Positions 45,270-56,143 of a stretch of 64,000 nt of DNA are shown here, piece after piece. Positions within the stretch are counted from its first letter, which is position 1. Every line of letters starts with the position of its first letter. The translations under genes were made by a program, and so were the position numbers. The stretch is from contig CM070718.1 of NCBI GenBank assembly GCA_036346275.1, positions 52,394,188 through 52,458,187 on the forward strand, given 5' to 3'. The notes beneath the pieces are model-generated. The model ran no database searches, had not been told where the DNA came from, and worked only from the letters and a program-made list of their open reading frames with translations. This DNA comes from Otatea glauca. Its lineage: Eukaryota; Streptophyta; Magnoliopsida; Poales; Poaceae.

Positions 45270-48197
45270 AGCTCCCTGCGTCGCCGGCCGAACCTCCCCC
45301 GAACTGCTTCGCCGGCGACGAGCCGCGGAGGTAAGCCCCTGTTCTCGGGTGTATGACGTGAGGACCCCACCTGTCAGCCAGCGCGCCTCAGCCACTTCTT
45401 CTCGCTGACCCGTAGGCCCCACATGTCAGTTGGCTGAGATTTAAATAAAACCGCGAAAAATGAAAAGCCGCTTTCAATGCTTTGAAAGCGTATTCCTTAT
45501 TTTCCTGGATTTTCCAACTGAACCATATTCAAACTTGAATATCTTTCGCATCTGAAATCCAAATGAGATGAAACTAATTTATAAATTCATATAAAATCAA
45601 GAGCTTCCAAAATATGGAAAAATATTTTGAAAATCTATTCTGGAAAAATATTTTAATACAAAGATGAATAGTAGATATAAAAGTAGATTAAATATAGAAA
45701 CTTTGCAAACAAAGTTAAATTTATTTGGAACCAATTTTATCATGATCCTTATTCTGCTATGCACCCATTTCTATAAAAATATTTGGATAACCAGTTGTTT
45801 TATGTCTTTTCTATTGAGGTCTAACATTATTAGTAACTATGCAATAATAACTAAATTGATAAGTAAAGAATTTTTGAAAGTTTATTAAACATATTTCTTT
45901 TCAGCATAATGGTGGAATAATGTTAGGCTAGGTAAAAATATTGAACAAATAATGATTTATGCAAATAGGATGTGATTTAGTATGAAGAGCATAATAGGTA
46001 TATATGTATATATATAAGTATGTGTGCATATGGGACCATGCTTGCTTCTAACAATTAGTTCATAAAAATGGGGTAGATAACTTAATGTGTTATGCCTGAT
46101 AAAATGGCAGCCAGAAATTTAGTGACAAATGTTTAATTCAAAAGTCTTTAAATACATTACTTTGCATCTAAATCCTATTAATAACATACTATTTTACGAT
46201 ATCACCATAAGACAAATCTTTCTACTTCAAATAATTTTAGCATCTATAATTCGAAGTTATAAATACAAGAATACATAATTTTAGCCTCTTGAATTCATAA
46301 AACAAAAATAAATAATCTATAAAAGAATATGTGTCTGTTTCTTATAGCATGTTTTATTTGATTTACTGTCTGTCTTCTTTTTGCCCTTATTGAAATTGTT
46401 GTTTCGCTATATTTCCATTGAACGACATGTAGAACCCAACATCATTAATTCCGTCGTCGACAACACAGGCTTCAACCGCGACTTCGTCGTAAACAACGAT
46501 TAAGCAAGGCAAGCACCCCCTTTGATCATATTGATCCCAGTATTTAATTTTCATTGTGTTTATCAAAATGTTTCATGCATGCGTTTATTTTCTGTAAATA
46601 CGCTATTTTGTGGTACTGATAGATATACTTATTGTCTCATGAAACTTCCTTCATAAGTATGGACATGTGAACCTTAATAACCATATAAATGGGTTAGACA
46701 ATACATAATGTCAACTTGGGTATATACGATTATTAACCATGCTTAGCCATGCTTTAGAACCAACGTTGAATATGATCAGATCAAAATTGATTCTTGAGAA
46801 TTGAAAATGGTTGATTATGACATGATGTCAATTGTTGGTATTTTGACTAAAAACCCTAAAATAAAACTATGGTTTAGATGTGGGCAATTATTAGCAATAG
46901 CCGATTGTGCAAGAGATGGACTTGTACGTAGTATAGGGGGAGATTATTGCCCATGTCGGATTAAGGACCGAGCTATGGGTTGTTTTCAAGCCAAGAATTT
47001 CGTGCAACCACAAGTGCTGGGATGGGGCAGCCTTAACCTATTAAGTTGCTTAGGTCTGGCTTTGCACATTGGTAGCGGGAGATAGTATGAACAATCCTTT
47101 CTAGGTTTGCTTATGAGGGGCTTTCACACTTCGTTGTAGGTAAATGCATATCGGTATAACGGTGTACGCCTTGGTATGGGAAGAAACCCTTATCGCAGGT
47201 ATTTACTGCTTGTATCGCAGGGAATTACTGCTCTTATTACCACTTTATATAACAGGGATACATTGTCATGTTTCTTCTCCATAACAAGGATTTAACGTCA
47301 TCGGGCTGGTGCAAAGCTAGGTCTAGGTAATGTAACGGTTATGTTATGATCTCTCTGCGGCACACCAAAGGATGTGTGCTAATAGCTTGCACAAAGAGCT
47401 GATCATTTCTTGTGGGTAAAGCTGTAAACCTCTGCAGAGTGTAAATCTAATTAATTAGTCGCGCCTACGGTCAAAGACACTTGGTAACGTCATCACATAG
47501 CTAAATATTTTACTATTTTCAAAATAGAATGGTTTCCATCTAATGTGCCTTGTTTTGGCAAAGATTATGGTTATGCCACGTGTTGGCAAGGAATTGATAT
47601 GGCAGGATTGGATTATTGGATCATTAAATTATTCAATGCTCACGAAGGGCTGTGAGTATTACTTATGCTTTAATTATTTCTTATCAGTCAAACTTGTTTT
47701 ATTAAATTCCGTTTGCAAATGACAACTTGATTTACAAATTCCATTTCGCTTTATGCAAATTAACTGTAGAAGCCTTTCCGTTGAAATGGCCTGCATATTA
47801 TAGGATTTGCTAAAGTCTTGCGGAGTACGTAAAGTACTCACCCTTGCTTATTATGTTGTTTTAGGTGGAAAAAGATAGCGAAGCTTCGAAAGATCTCTTT
47901 TCGTCGCAAGATGCGGGATTTTCAATAAAGTGACCTTTCTAGGGATTATGCCTTGTCAGTTGCCTGAGAGATTGGATGGGCACACTACAAGACTTTGCTT
48001 CTTCTGTTGCTATATTTATATACTCTGAGTTGTAAGAATATATTGTGCAAATAGCTTCCGCTTGAATAAAATGATGTATGAATGTGATTCCAATTGTTGA
48101 AAATATGCGTACTAGCCACTGATCATGGGACTAGTACTGTATACGCATTAGATTTCCATTTTTGCATTTATATGAAAATGGGGGTCGTTACACTCTC

Positions 48198-48738
48198 GCA
48201 CTATATCCTCCAAGATGCTCGACACTTCCTGCACATAATGACGCAAACGGATCTCAGATCGGACGCATGGTTTAACTGAGAGCACAAAAAGAAGAAGAAG
48301 ATTGGTCGCGGGAGCGTCCAAGGTGCAGCCGGTGCAACCCCAACATGGCTCTAGCTCCCACCTGGCATGGCCTCACTTAGCCTAGCTCATTGGTGGTGCT
48401 TCGACGTGCTTCCTCTCCTAAGCGTGACTCTACCGGCGCAGTAGCCTAGCGGCAGCTCCTCCCTAAGTCGGCGCCTAGCGTTTCTCGCCTTTGCAGTGCG
48501 GATGGTGGCTGTGGACAGCGGGTGACGAGGATGGCGCCTGCGGATCAGCGCGGTCCACTGTTGCTCCCTTTTATATTCTAAATATCACATTGTCAACTTA
48601 TACCCAACACAAACTATTATAAAATGGTCTATCTATGCATCATTTAAAAAGAATCGATTGATTTTATCCTACAAAATCATTCATTTTTTTAACCATTGGA
48701 TCATATCTAAATCCAACAGCCCACACTCCCCTCACCTT
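48198..48738. other. Right flank of the composite LTR, possible old LTR remnant
   Basis: GC-rich at first, then AT-rich. A TATAAAAGG-like word on the minus strand lies near 48570. It could be the far end of the LTR-like sequence at 10745-11980, but no end or target duplication was found. Confidence 0.3.
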
Positions 48739-49451
48739 TTATATTTAAGCCAACCTCCTGACCACTCCTTGCCATCCCCATTGCCACCTCACGTGCCGTC
48801 GACCCGCCACGCTCGCTGGCGTCACCTCCAAAACCGGTGAGGCCCTATCACGCCTCCTCTTCCCTGTCGATGCCACCACCCATTTCCTCATCTCACCACC
48901 TCCTCTCTTGTTGTCATCGCTATTGGCCTTCATCTTCCCCACCCCCACCCTTCTTCCCCTGTCTCAAGCGGCTACCGCCGTCAACCTCCACCACCCACCA
49001 CTCTCCCCCAAGCAAGTGGCTGGTGGCGACCCCACCACCTCACCACCACCCACCGCCGGTCTCTCTCTAAATCAGAATTCTGGTGAACCCTAAACCCTAA
49101 CATAGGTAAACCTTGACCCTAAAGAAACCCGTCGGAGCCTCGATGGAGATGGAGGTGGGCAGACACACGAATCGTGATGCAAATTGAAAAGTTAAAAATT
49201 CAACTAATATAAAAAATATCATTTGACAGATTTATAGCAATTCCGATTATAAAATCATCCTCATCTTCAAATCACAGGGAATCTGACCCTTCAGCTATCA
49301 AGGTTCATAGCCTCTAACCTACAAGTTTCATTCCGAAAGCAACAAATTCAAAAAATTTAAATCCACACTTACACATTCTCTTCACACCCACCCAACGCCT
49401 AAAAGGTAAAAACCCAAAAAAGAAAAAAAATAGCCAAAAAAATAAGAGAAA
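48739..49451 (+). promoter_or_regulatory. Promoter and 5' untranslated region of the ARID gene
   Basis: Two TATA-like words occur: TTATATTTAAG at 48739-48749 and TATAAAA at 49248-49254, the latter followed by a CT-rich patch. A telo-box (AACCCTAAACCCTAAC) is at 49086-49101, and a possible 5' splice donor (ATAG|GTAAAC) follows at about 49104. The first TATA would give a long leader, perhaps with an intron; the second a leader of about 230 bp. The proline- and serine-rich frames in 48745-49093 are low-complexity and not called as genes. Confidence 0.45.
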
Positions 49452-49478
49452 ATGTGCCACCGTGGCCCACCGTCGTGA
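49452..49478 (+). promoter_or_regulatory. Short upstream ORF (8 codons) before the ARID gene
   Basis: ATG at 49452 reads MCHRGPPS and then TGA, ending 29 bases before the main ATG. It is in another frame. If it lies in the mRNA it could lower translation of the main frame. Confidence 0.45.
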
Positions 49479-49507
49479 CCTCGCCGCCGGCGAGGCCTCC
49501 CTTGTCC

Positions 49508-52500
49508 ATGGACTCCGCCGCCGACGTCCTTGCCATCCTCAACAAGCTGCAGTTCCTGGGCTTCTGCGCCGATCTTAAGATTCCCGAAGCCGCAGCCTCC
49601 GACCCCTCCGATGTGTTTGATGCCGTCCTCGCCGCGTTTCTGCGCGAGGCCTACCCCGGAGGGCGCGAGGCGCGCCAGCTCCCGGCGGCCCTCGGCGATG
49701 GGCGCCGCGTCGACCTTCTCCGCCTGTTTGCAGCCGTCTGCGCCGCTGGCGGCTACGCCGCCGTGTCGTCCTCCCCCATCGCCTGGGCCGCGGCCACCGA
49801 ATCCGCCGGCCTCGACACCGCCCTCGCGGCGCCGGTCAAGCTACTCTACGCCAAGTACCTCGGCGCCCTAGAACGCTGGATCCAGAGGCTGTTCGAAGCG
49901 CAAGGACCGTTCTTGGACGTCAACGGGACGAAGAAGCCAGAGCTGTTCTTTGATGCCAATGGAAGGAAGAAGGAAAAATCGTTCTTGGACTGCCATGAGG
50001 TGGTGCAGCAGCATGCAATTTTGAAGAGGAAGCGGGCCGACATGGTTGGGATGCTGGGTTGGGTGAGAGAGCTCGCCGAGAATGCCTGGGATGGAGGTAC
50101 AGTGGTTTCCGGGTCGGTGGATGGATACTTCTCAATGGCGTTGGCGGTGAGGGAGGCGGTGTCTGGGAAGAGGGCTCGCCGGGCGAGCATGACCAATGGT
50201 GCACTTTTGCAGGTGATTTCGACACTTGATGAATTTGTTCAAATGTTTGACGCCTTGATGTTGTTTCATTGCATTTTGATATAAGATCTGAATTGAGGTT
50301 TGATCACCGAGAGTATTCAAATGTTTACCCAAATATAATTGGTAATGATTCTTAAGAAAATAATAGTGTGTTAACGTTAACATCTATGTGATATTGTGTC
50401 ATTTTAAGAGTGTTAATGCATCTATGTGATAGTGTGTTATTTTAATCTGGTCGTTCGAACATTTATTATTGTTAGTTCTTACAAAGACACGACTGTTTAA
50501 AAAGAAATTTCCAGATAAAATGACAATACAAAGCTTATATTACGACAATAAATTTCCGATTAGAAATGAATTGTTGGCTTGTATAATTCCCGGCTCTCCT
50601 TTAATTAGAAAATCCTTTGGTGTCCCATTCTTCCGTTTTGAGCCATCCTTATCTAGATGTCATAAATTGCTACAGGAGTTGGTTATATTTGAGTGTCAAT
50701 ACATGTTCAAATGATCATTCTAATTGTAATCTTCATTGCCTGATTGAATCACTCTTGTACTAGTTTTGATTGTTTCTGTATTTATAAGATGGTGATACTT
50801 TTTTGTTGTTAATATTTTCTTCCATGACTATTGTTCAATATACCTTGATACAAAATGATGAAAAGGTCTTCGTAATAGGAAAGTTCAGAGGGACTCAAAG
50901 GTTTTCCCCTGACTTTGATTAATTCATAAATTCGAATGAGGTTATCAAAATATTTGGTTTCTGTGAATATCTAAGCATGTGTATCCAAAGAAAGAACATC
51001 TCATAGGAGGAGCAAAAATAAGTAACTGCAAAGCCCCGCACCACATTGGGTTGTGGAAAACAGCAAAAGAATATGTAACACTTTCAGTTCTATCTAGGAA
51101 ACCTAGCAAGTAGCTTTTTTATTTCGAGGGAATGATTGCAGGAACTCCTTTTTATGGAGGTAACTTCCACTGCACATGTTATATCTTAGGAGGTTAATGT
51201 CTTCCATTGATATTACAATCTATTGTAAGGGCCTTTGGTATGTCCTACAATCTCTTGTAAGGGCCTTTGGTATGTCTTACAATCTCTTGTAAGGGCCTTT
51301 GGTATGTCTGGCATCACACTTTGGTCATGGAGTAAGATCTTCTTGAGTTATCTGCTTATTACCTATCTAGGGCTTATATCACTGTTGGTTTCAGAAAGCA
51401 TTCCAAATTCAGATTGACTGATGCTCACATAGAACATGGAAGTACTCTCGTAACTTTTGCAGACCTATAATAGTCCTCTTAAGATTATTACTAGCATTAG
51501 GACGCTCGGGCAACAAGTTTTTTTCAGGACCAGTCATATCAGGGCTCTCTTCTAGGAAATGGGTTATGTTTTCAACTCCAGTTAAGACTGATTTTATGAA
51601 GACTCCTTTTGCTCCAAATTCTAGATTTTCCTCTTGTATAAAACTCCTTTATACTTTATAAATGAATGGATTCATGAATGATCTTCTGAATTATGAACCC
51701 TGTTCTTTTTAACCAGCGATAAATCTAGGACTTGAGAAATATAAAGTTACAGATGCCTCTGGGGCTATTCCCTTGTAATTTCCATGCTTCTATAAAGATT
51801 TTTTGCCATGTGCAGAAACGCACATGAACAGTACTGGGGTACTGTAGTAGCAGGCCCATGCGGTGAATGCTTTCTTCCCTACCAAGTTATCTATTTCCTA
51901 AATAGTTTGATAAATTTCCTATGTAAGATAAGGATTAGTTATTTTGGCATCTTATCTATTAGTTAGGAAAGATATTATTTAGATTGGTCTTATCCATAAT
52001 TGTTAGGAGAGCCCTCTATATAAGGCCTATTGTAATTGTTATTCTCAAGCAGGAAAGAAATAGAAGTCATTCTCATCTCTAGTCTCCTTTCTCCCTAACC
52101 ATGCGTCTGCCGCCCTACCATCCTCTTGGCCGTGTTTACCCTCCATGAAAGCATGCCAATAACAACTTGCTCACCTGCCAAAGCTCCTTCCTCTCTCTGT
52201 TCCTGCTGTTTGCTGTTTCCTATCTACCTGCTGCTACCTTCTTCAATCATACCCCAACTATCCTCCTCCCAATCAGTCCATAACATTAGGCCTTCTATTT
52301 TGTGGGGTCCACAGACCCCTCTGCTATCATTGTCAGTTCATTGCATTTAGGGATGTTGCTCTGTTTAGAAATTCTACTTAATTAGGAAGCCTATTTACAT
52401 GGGGTTCTGTTCCGAAAGAATATTGTAGATACAAGTTACAGTACTAGTTCAGATGCTCAAGAACACAGAAGACTAGAATGAAGAAGAAATTTACAGGCTC

Positions 52501-53805
52501 TTGAACTAATGCTGACAAAATACCCTGAGTACTTGATCTACATTGAACATCACGGCTAAACCAACTGCTATTGCGTGTATAAATTCTTCTGCATTTTATG
52601 TTTAGATTCCTGAACTGAATTTAGCTTCTGTAATTTTAGTCCCAATTCTAATTCATGTAGAATTGGAATTTGATTACAATTCAATTTTTTTATTTGCCAA
52701 AGAAACTATAACCTGGAAATGGGATTATGAGACAACTCAAAATCTTGTGTGGTTGCAAAAGAAATTTCAAGTTCTAAAATTGTCATTGTCATGGATTTGT
52801 CTTTGTGATTGCTAATACATAATTTTGCTATAGAACCTGATATATTGGTTACTAATACTGCTGAAATTAACTCTTCTTTTACTGTCGGTGCAGGAAATAT
52901 TTCCAATAGATTGCAAATGCTGTATGAGTTCTACTGGTGCCAGGACTGATGCACAAGCAAAATGCAGTAAAGAACCTCAACTTGTGGTCAAACATCCCAG
53001 TTCATGTATTAACGAATTAACAACAGTTGTAGAAAATATGAATGGGTCTTTAATGGTCATAGAACAGGAGGGCAACTTGACTGGACAAGGGATACATGAG
53101 GGTGGGAAGCGGCATAACTCTTTTGATGGTTGGCTTTTTACAAGTTGGCAGAGGAATGAAATACCGGTGGGCTCCAACTATCAAGCACAGGTGCCACAAT
53201 GGACCGGTGAGCTGCCTGTAAGTTATAACGATCCTGAAACCTTAAAATGGTTGGGCACAAAAGTCTGGCCTCGAGAAAATGGAAACAGGAAAGCACTATT
53301 TTGCGGTGACCCTATTGGCAAAGGTAGAGAAGATGTTTGTGGCTGCAACCTTCCAGGATCAGTAGATTGCGTTAGGTTTCATGTAGCAGAAAGGCGACTT
53401 CTGTTGAGACGTGAACTTGGTTCTGCTTTCTTTGATTGGGGGTTTGATCTTATGGGTGAGGAAATTGCGCTTTCATGGACAGATGATGAGGAGGCAAATT
53501 TCAAGGCTGTAGCACGACTCAATGCTTCATCTTCACGCAGGAATTTGAATTTTTGGAACCGTCTCCACTTATTTTTTCACTTGAAGGGAAGGAAAGAACT
53601 TGTGAGCTATTATTTTAATTGTTTTCTTCTTAGATGGAGGTGTTACCAAAATAGGATTACTCCAAGGAATATAGATAGTGATGATGAGGATGAGACAGAA
53701 TTTAGATTCTTGGGTAACCGTCTTGGTCACAGTGCAACTAAGTATCACAGTACCAAGCACACCGTTTGCATTGAGAATACACACTGCATGGATCTGGATC
53801 AGTAG
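49508..53805 (+). CDS. ARID/ELM2 domain protein, two exons (49508-50212, 52894-53805)
   Basis: Exon 1 is 705 nt and ends CAG|GTGATT. Exon 2 starts after GTGCAG. The join is phase 0 and gives 538 residues. The start is the ATG of MDSAADVLAILNKLQ; frame upstream of it has only GTG. Residues 36-128 form an ARID/BRIGHT DNA-binding domain (LPAALGDGRRVDLLRLFAAV, GGYAAV, KLLYAKYLGALERW). Residues 330-420 resemble an ELM2 domain (VPQWTGELP, LKWLGTKVWP, GSVDCVRFHVAERRL), followed by a SANT-like part to about 490 (EIALSWTDDEEANF, ELVSYYFNCFLLR). This order matches plant ARID1/ARID2-type nuclear proteins, which act with histone deacetylation or chromatin complexes; Arabidopsis ARID1 works in pollen. An acidic DSDDEDE segment follows. 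It is the only intact host gene seen here. Confidence 0.88.
49910..49981 (+). repeat. In-frame 36-bp tandem duplication in ARID exon 1
   Basis: Residues 135-146 (FLDVNGTKKPEL) and 147-158 (FFDANGRKKEKS) are imperfect copies of each other, directly after the ARID domain, and are followed by FLD again. The spacing is exactly 36 bases. Confidence 0.75.
51214..51309 (+). repeat. Three tandem copies of a 32-bp unit
   Basis: The unit begins TACAATCTCTTGTAAGGGCC and ends TTTGGTATGTCT. Copies 2 and 3 are identical, and copy 1 differs at two positions. It lies in the ARID intron. Confidence 0.9.
51830..52130 (+). repeat. Possible Copia solo-LTR remnant in the ARID intron
   Basis: A TATATAA box at 52017-52023 in CCCTCTATATAAGGCC is followed by ATTCTCAAGCAGGAAAGAAA, a layout common in Copia LTRs. 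No clear ends or target duplication, so it could instead be an internal promoter. Confidence 0.35.
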
Positions 53806-54613
53806 TTGCTGATCAGATTTTAAGAACCTGATTGAAGTTTGGTAATTCACTTTTCTCCTTGTTAAGAGACTGAATTGATAAATTCTTCCACTCATTGATT
53901 TGGTTATGCTGATGACAATGCACATGAGTTGCTGCGAGCCAAGCGTTGGAACAATTTGTTTAGTGCTTCAGCAGATAGATCGAAGTCTGATCAGTGATCG
54001 AAGTTCATATGCAAGTTTTGATAGAGAAGCCAGGTGAGTAGGTGATGATCTGTGAGTACTCACATGAATTTATATCGAGAAAGTGAAAAATGCACTGGTA
54101 TAGCAGCATTTTCATCAATGCTTCCTTGAAGGTATTATGTGTGCGTTCTTTTCCTTAGTTTTTTTTCCTTTTGTAAATTAACTTATACCTTATCTGGTAG
54201 GGTATAATTGTCTGTAGCATGCTCTCTGCTCATATTTGTTGTATTTCTCTAGAGAGTGGTGGAGCAGAAAGAGCATGTACATATATAGATGTTAGTCTTC
54301 TGAAACTAATGCTGCAGATGTTCTTAGTAGATTCAGCATGTTGACAAGAACTTGTTTGTAGTCTTCCTTTCGACCTGTTAAATGGTAGACACCATCCCAT
54401 TTTTTTATTGTATCATTCATAAGAATCTTTCGTCACTTGCTAGGTTCGCTTATCGTATTCACTCACATGGTGCTGACTAAAATAATTTATTTAGTTTTCT
54501 CCATTGATAAGATAGAATTATATCATATTGAAATGATTGGATGTTCAAGAGGAGAGCGGTGAATTGGGAATCTTTTGTTGAACAATGGCCAAATTAAACA
54601 AATTTAAACATAA
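53806..54613 (+). other. 3' untranslated region and downstream DNA of the ARID gene
   Basis: Follows the TAG at 53803-53805. AT-rich, with no further coding resembling the family. The poly(A) site could not be placed. Confidence 0.5.
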
Positions 54614-54618
54614 TTTCT

Positions 54619-54778
54619 TGTTATGTATAGCACTTATATTCATCCTGAGGCCAATAGGCCAGAATATATACATGTAAATGAGGGTACAAAAGGAAAGCCT
54701 ATACAAGGCAATATCTATAACAAGGAAATACAGGATACTAGTAATCTTATATAAGGCAATATATGATATTGTCTAATA
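54619..54778 (-). repeat. Copia 3' LTR (160 bp)
   Basis: Begins TGTTATGTATAGC and ends GTCTAATA, where the partner has GTCTAACA. Confidence 0.9.
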
Positions 54779-54873
54779 TCTCCCCAAACTCATAGTGGGT
54801 TAGCAATACTGAGTTTGGAGAGATAAAAATCATACTGAGCTCTAATCTGTGTTTTTGTGAAGAAGTATATCAA

Positions 54874-55369
54874 CTAAAGTTTTGAAGGCATATACTGAAT
54901 AGCAACTACCTGACCCTTGACCCGCGACCGCATGTAGGAAGCATCAACACCGATATGCTTGGTGAGCTCATGCTTCACAAGGTTTTGAGCAATGCTAATA
55001 GCATCTGTACTGTCGTATAAAAGAGGGGTTTGTGTAGAAATAGAAATATCAAAACCCTCAAACAACCATTGTAGCCAAGTAACCTCTGTTGTCAAAAGAG
55101 TTATAGCTTGCAACTCAGCCTAGCACTCGAACAAGAAATTGCTGTTTGCTTTTTAGTCTTCCAAATAATGAGAGAACCACTAAGAAAAATATAGTAGGCA
55201 GAAAGAGATCGACGATCAGAGTGATCACTACTCCAAGTAGCATCATAATATGCTTAGAGCTATAACAAGTTGGAGCGTGGAAAGAAAAGACGCGAGAGAT
55301 AGTTTTATGAAGAAGATGACTATAGTGGAGCTGAGTGGGAGTAGAAATAAACTGACTCAAGATATGCAC
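54874..55369 (-). pseudogene. Copia RNase H fragments
   Basis: 54874-55113 has EVTWLQWLFEGFDIS, LLYDSTDAISIAQN and KHELTKHIGVDASY, the Copia RNase H end. 55115-55369 begins HILSQFISTPTQLHYSHLL and then drifts out of frame, so the first half of the domain is frameshifted. Confidence 0.85.
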
Positions 55370-55509
55370 TAAATACGAAGTATCAGGACGAGTGACATCA
55401 AGGTAAACAAGACTCCCAACAAGATAGCGATAGCGAGTAGGATTCTCAAGAGGTTCACCATTAGTAGGTCGAAGATGAACATTGAGCTCTATGGAGTCTC
55501 GGCTGTGCG

Positions 55510-55734
55510 CTAATCAGTGAAAAAAGCACGATCAAGAAGATCTTGAATATACTTTTCTTGGGATAGGAAGAAGCCTTCTGGTGTAGAAGAAACCTCAATC
55601 CAAAGGAAGTAGCGAAGGGAACTTAGATCAGATATGAGAAATTGCTCACTCAGACATGCCTTCATAAAGGAAATATATTGAGAATCATCTCTAGTGATGA
55701 TCATGTCATCAACATATAGAAAAACATAGCACAT
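55510..55734 (-). pseudogene. Copia reverse transcriptase fragment
   Basis: Contains the catalytic YVDDMIIT, then FLISDLSSLRYFLWIEV and GFFLSQEKYIQDLLDRA. The fingers and first part of the palm are missing. Its left-hand codons overlap the integrase fragment, marking the deletion joint. Confidence 0.88.
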
Positions 55735-55936
55735 ACCTAAAGATGCGAAGACTAGAATAGTCGGGAGTCAAATACTCTACTGGAATTCCACCCTGAAGAG
55801 TAGAAGAAGTCTGAATATTGATCAAGTAAGTAGCAGTGGAAACAACATCATCCCATAAGTAAGGTGGAACATCGGATGGAGAAGTAACCGATGGGAAGAA
55901 CCGGCCAACAAGGATGGTTGGATGACGCAAGTACAA
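55709..55936 (-). pseudogene. Copia integrase C-terminal fragment
   Basis: Reads YLWDDVVSTATYLINIQTSS, then PVEYLTPDYSSLRIFRYV, the end of a Copia integrase. It runs straight into the RT fragment near 55720, so the region between them has been deleted. Confidence 0.8.
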
Positions 55937-55978
55937 TACCGGTAAAACCCTAATCCTAAAAACCTTGCTCTAATATCA

Positions 55979-56138
55979 TGTTATGAATAGCACTTGTATC
56001 CATCATTAGGTCAATAAGCTAGAATATATATATGTACATGAGGGTACAAAAGGAAAACCTATATAAGACAATATCTATATAAAACAATACAGGGTACTAG
56101 TAATCTCTATACAAGATAATACACAATACTGTCTAACA
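55979..56138 (-). repeat. Copia 5' LTR (160 bp)
   Basis: TGTTATGAATAGC to CTGTCTAACA, next to the primer site. It differs from the left LTR at a modest number of places. Confidence 0.9.
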
Positions 56139-56143
56139 TTTCT

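Larger units (their letters stand above)
42125..48192 (+). mobile_element. Composite solo LTR (6.07 kb) related to the long-LTR family
   Basis: Begins TGTAACATCCC and ends GTCGTTACA, with a perfect CTCTC duplication (42120-42124 and 48193-48197). Inside are a truncated first LTR copy (42125-43631) and a complete second one beginning TGTAACTTCCC at 43632. Each has its own TATA box. The 3' half (about 47835-48030) matches the reverse complement of the 5.3-kb LTRs near 13930-14100, including the GTACTCACCCTTGC segment. No internal domain is present. Confidence 0.85.
43632..48192 (+). repeat. Complete LTR copy of the composite (4.56 kb)
   Basis: TGTAACTTCCC to GTCGTTACA, with its TATA box at 44764-44771, a GC-rich leader at about 44440-45420 and an AT-rich remainder. 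The layout is as in the 5.3-kb LTRs, with clear sequence similarity in the leader and the last kilobase. Confidence 0.75.
50213..52893 (+). other. Intron of the ARID gene (2681 bp)
   Basis: GT at 50213 and AG at 52892-52893, AT-rich against a GC-rich exon 1. It contains a 32-bp triplicate (51214-51309) and a stretch with LTR-like promoter features near 51830-52130. An extra small exon cannot be excluded, but the phase-0 join needs none. Confidence 0.75.
54619..56138 (-). mobile_element. Ty1/Copia element, internally deleted (1520 bp)
   Basis: Perfect TTTCT duplication (54614-54618 and 56139-56143). LTRs of 160 bp lie at 54619-54778 and 55979-56138; the right one runs TGTTA to TAACA. The right LTR is the 5' one: a degenerate Met-type primer site (TGATATTAGAGC, 55967-55978) touches it. 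A purine tract (TTTGGGGAG) adjoins the left LTR. Only about 1.2 kb of interior remains, with fragments of integrase, RT and RNase H. gag, protease and most of integrase and RT are gone. Confidence 0.93.

Noticed and set aside
48745..49093. Pro/Ser-rich frames upstream of the ARID gene as a separate gene.
   Set aside because: Low-complexity composition, overlapping frames on both strands, and a position in the promoter or leader.
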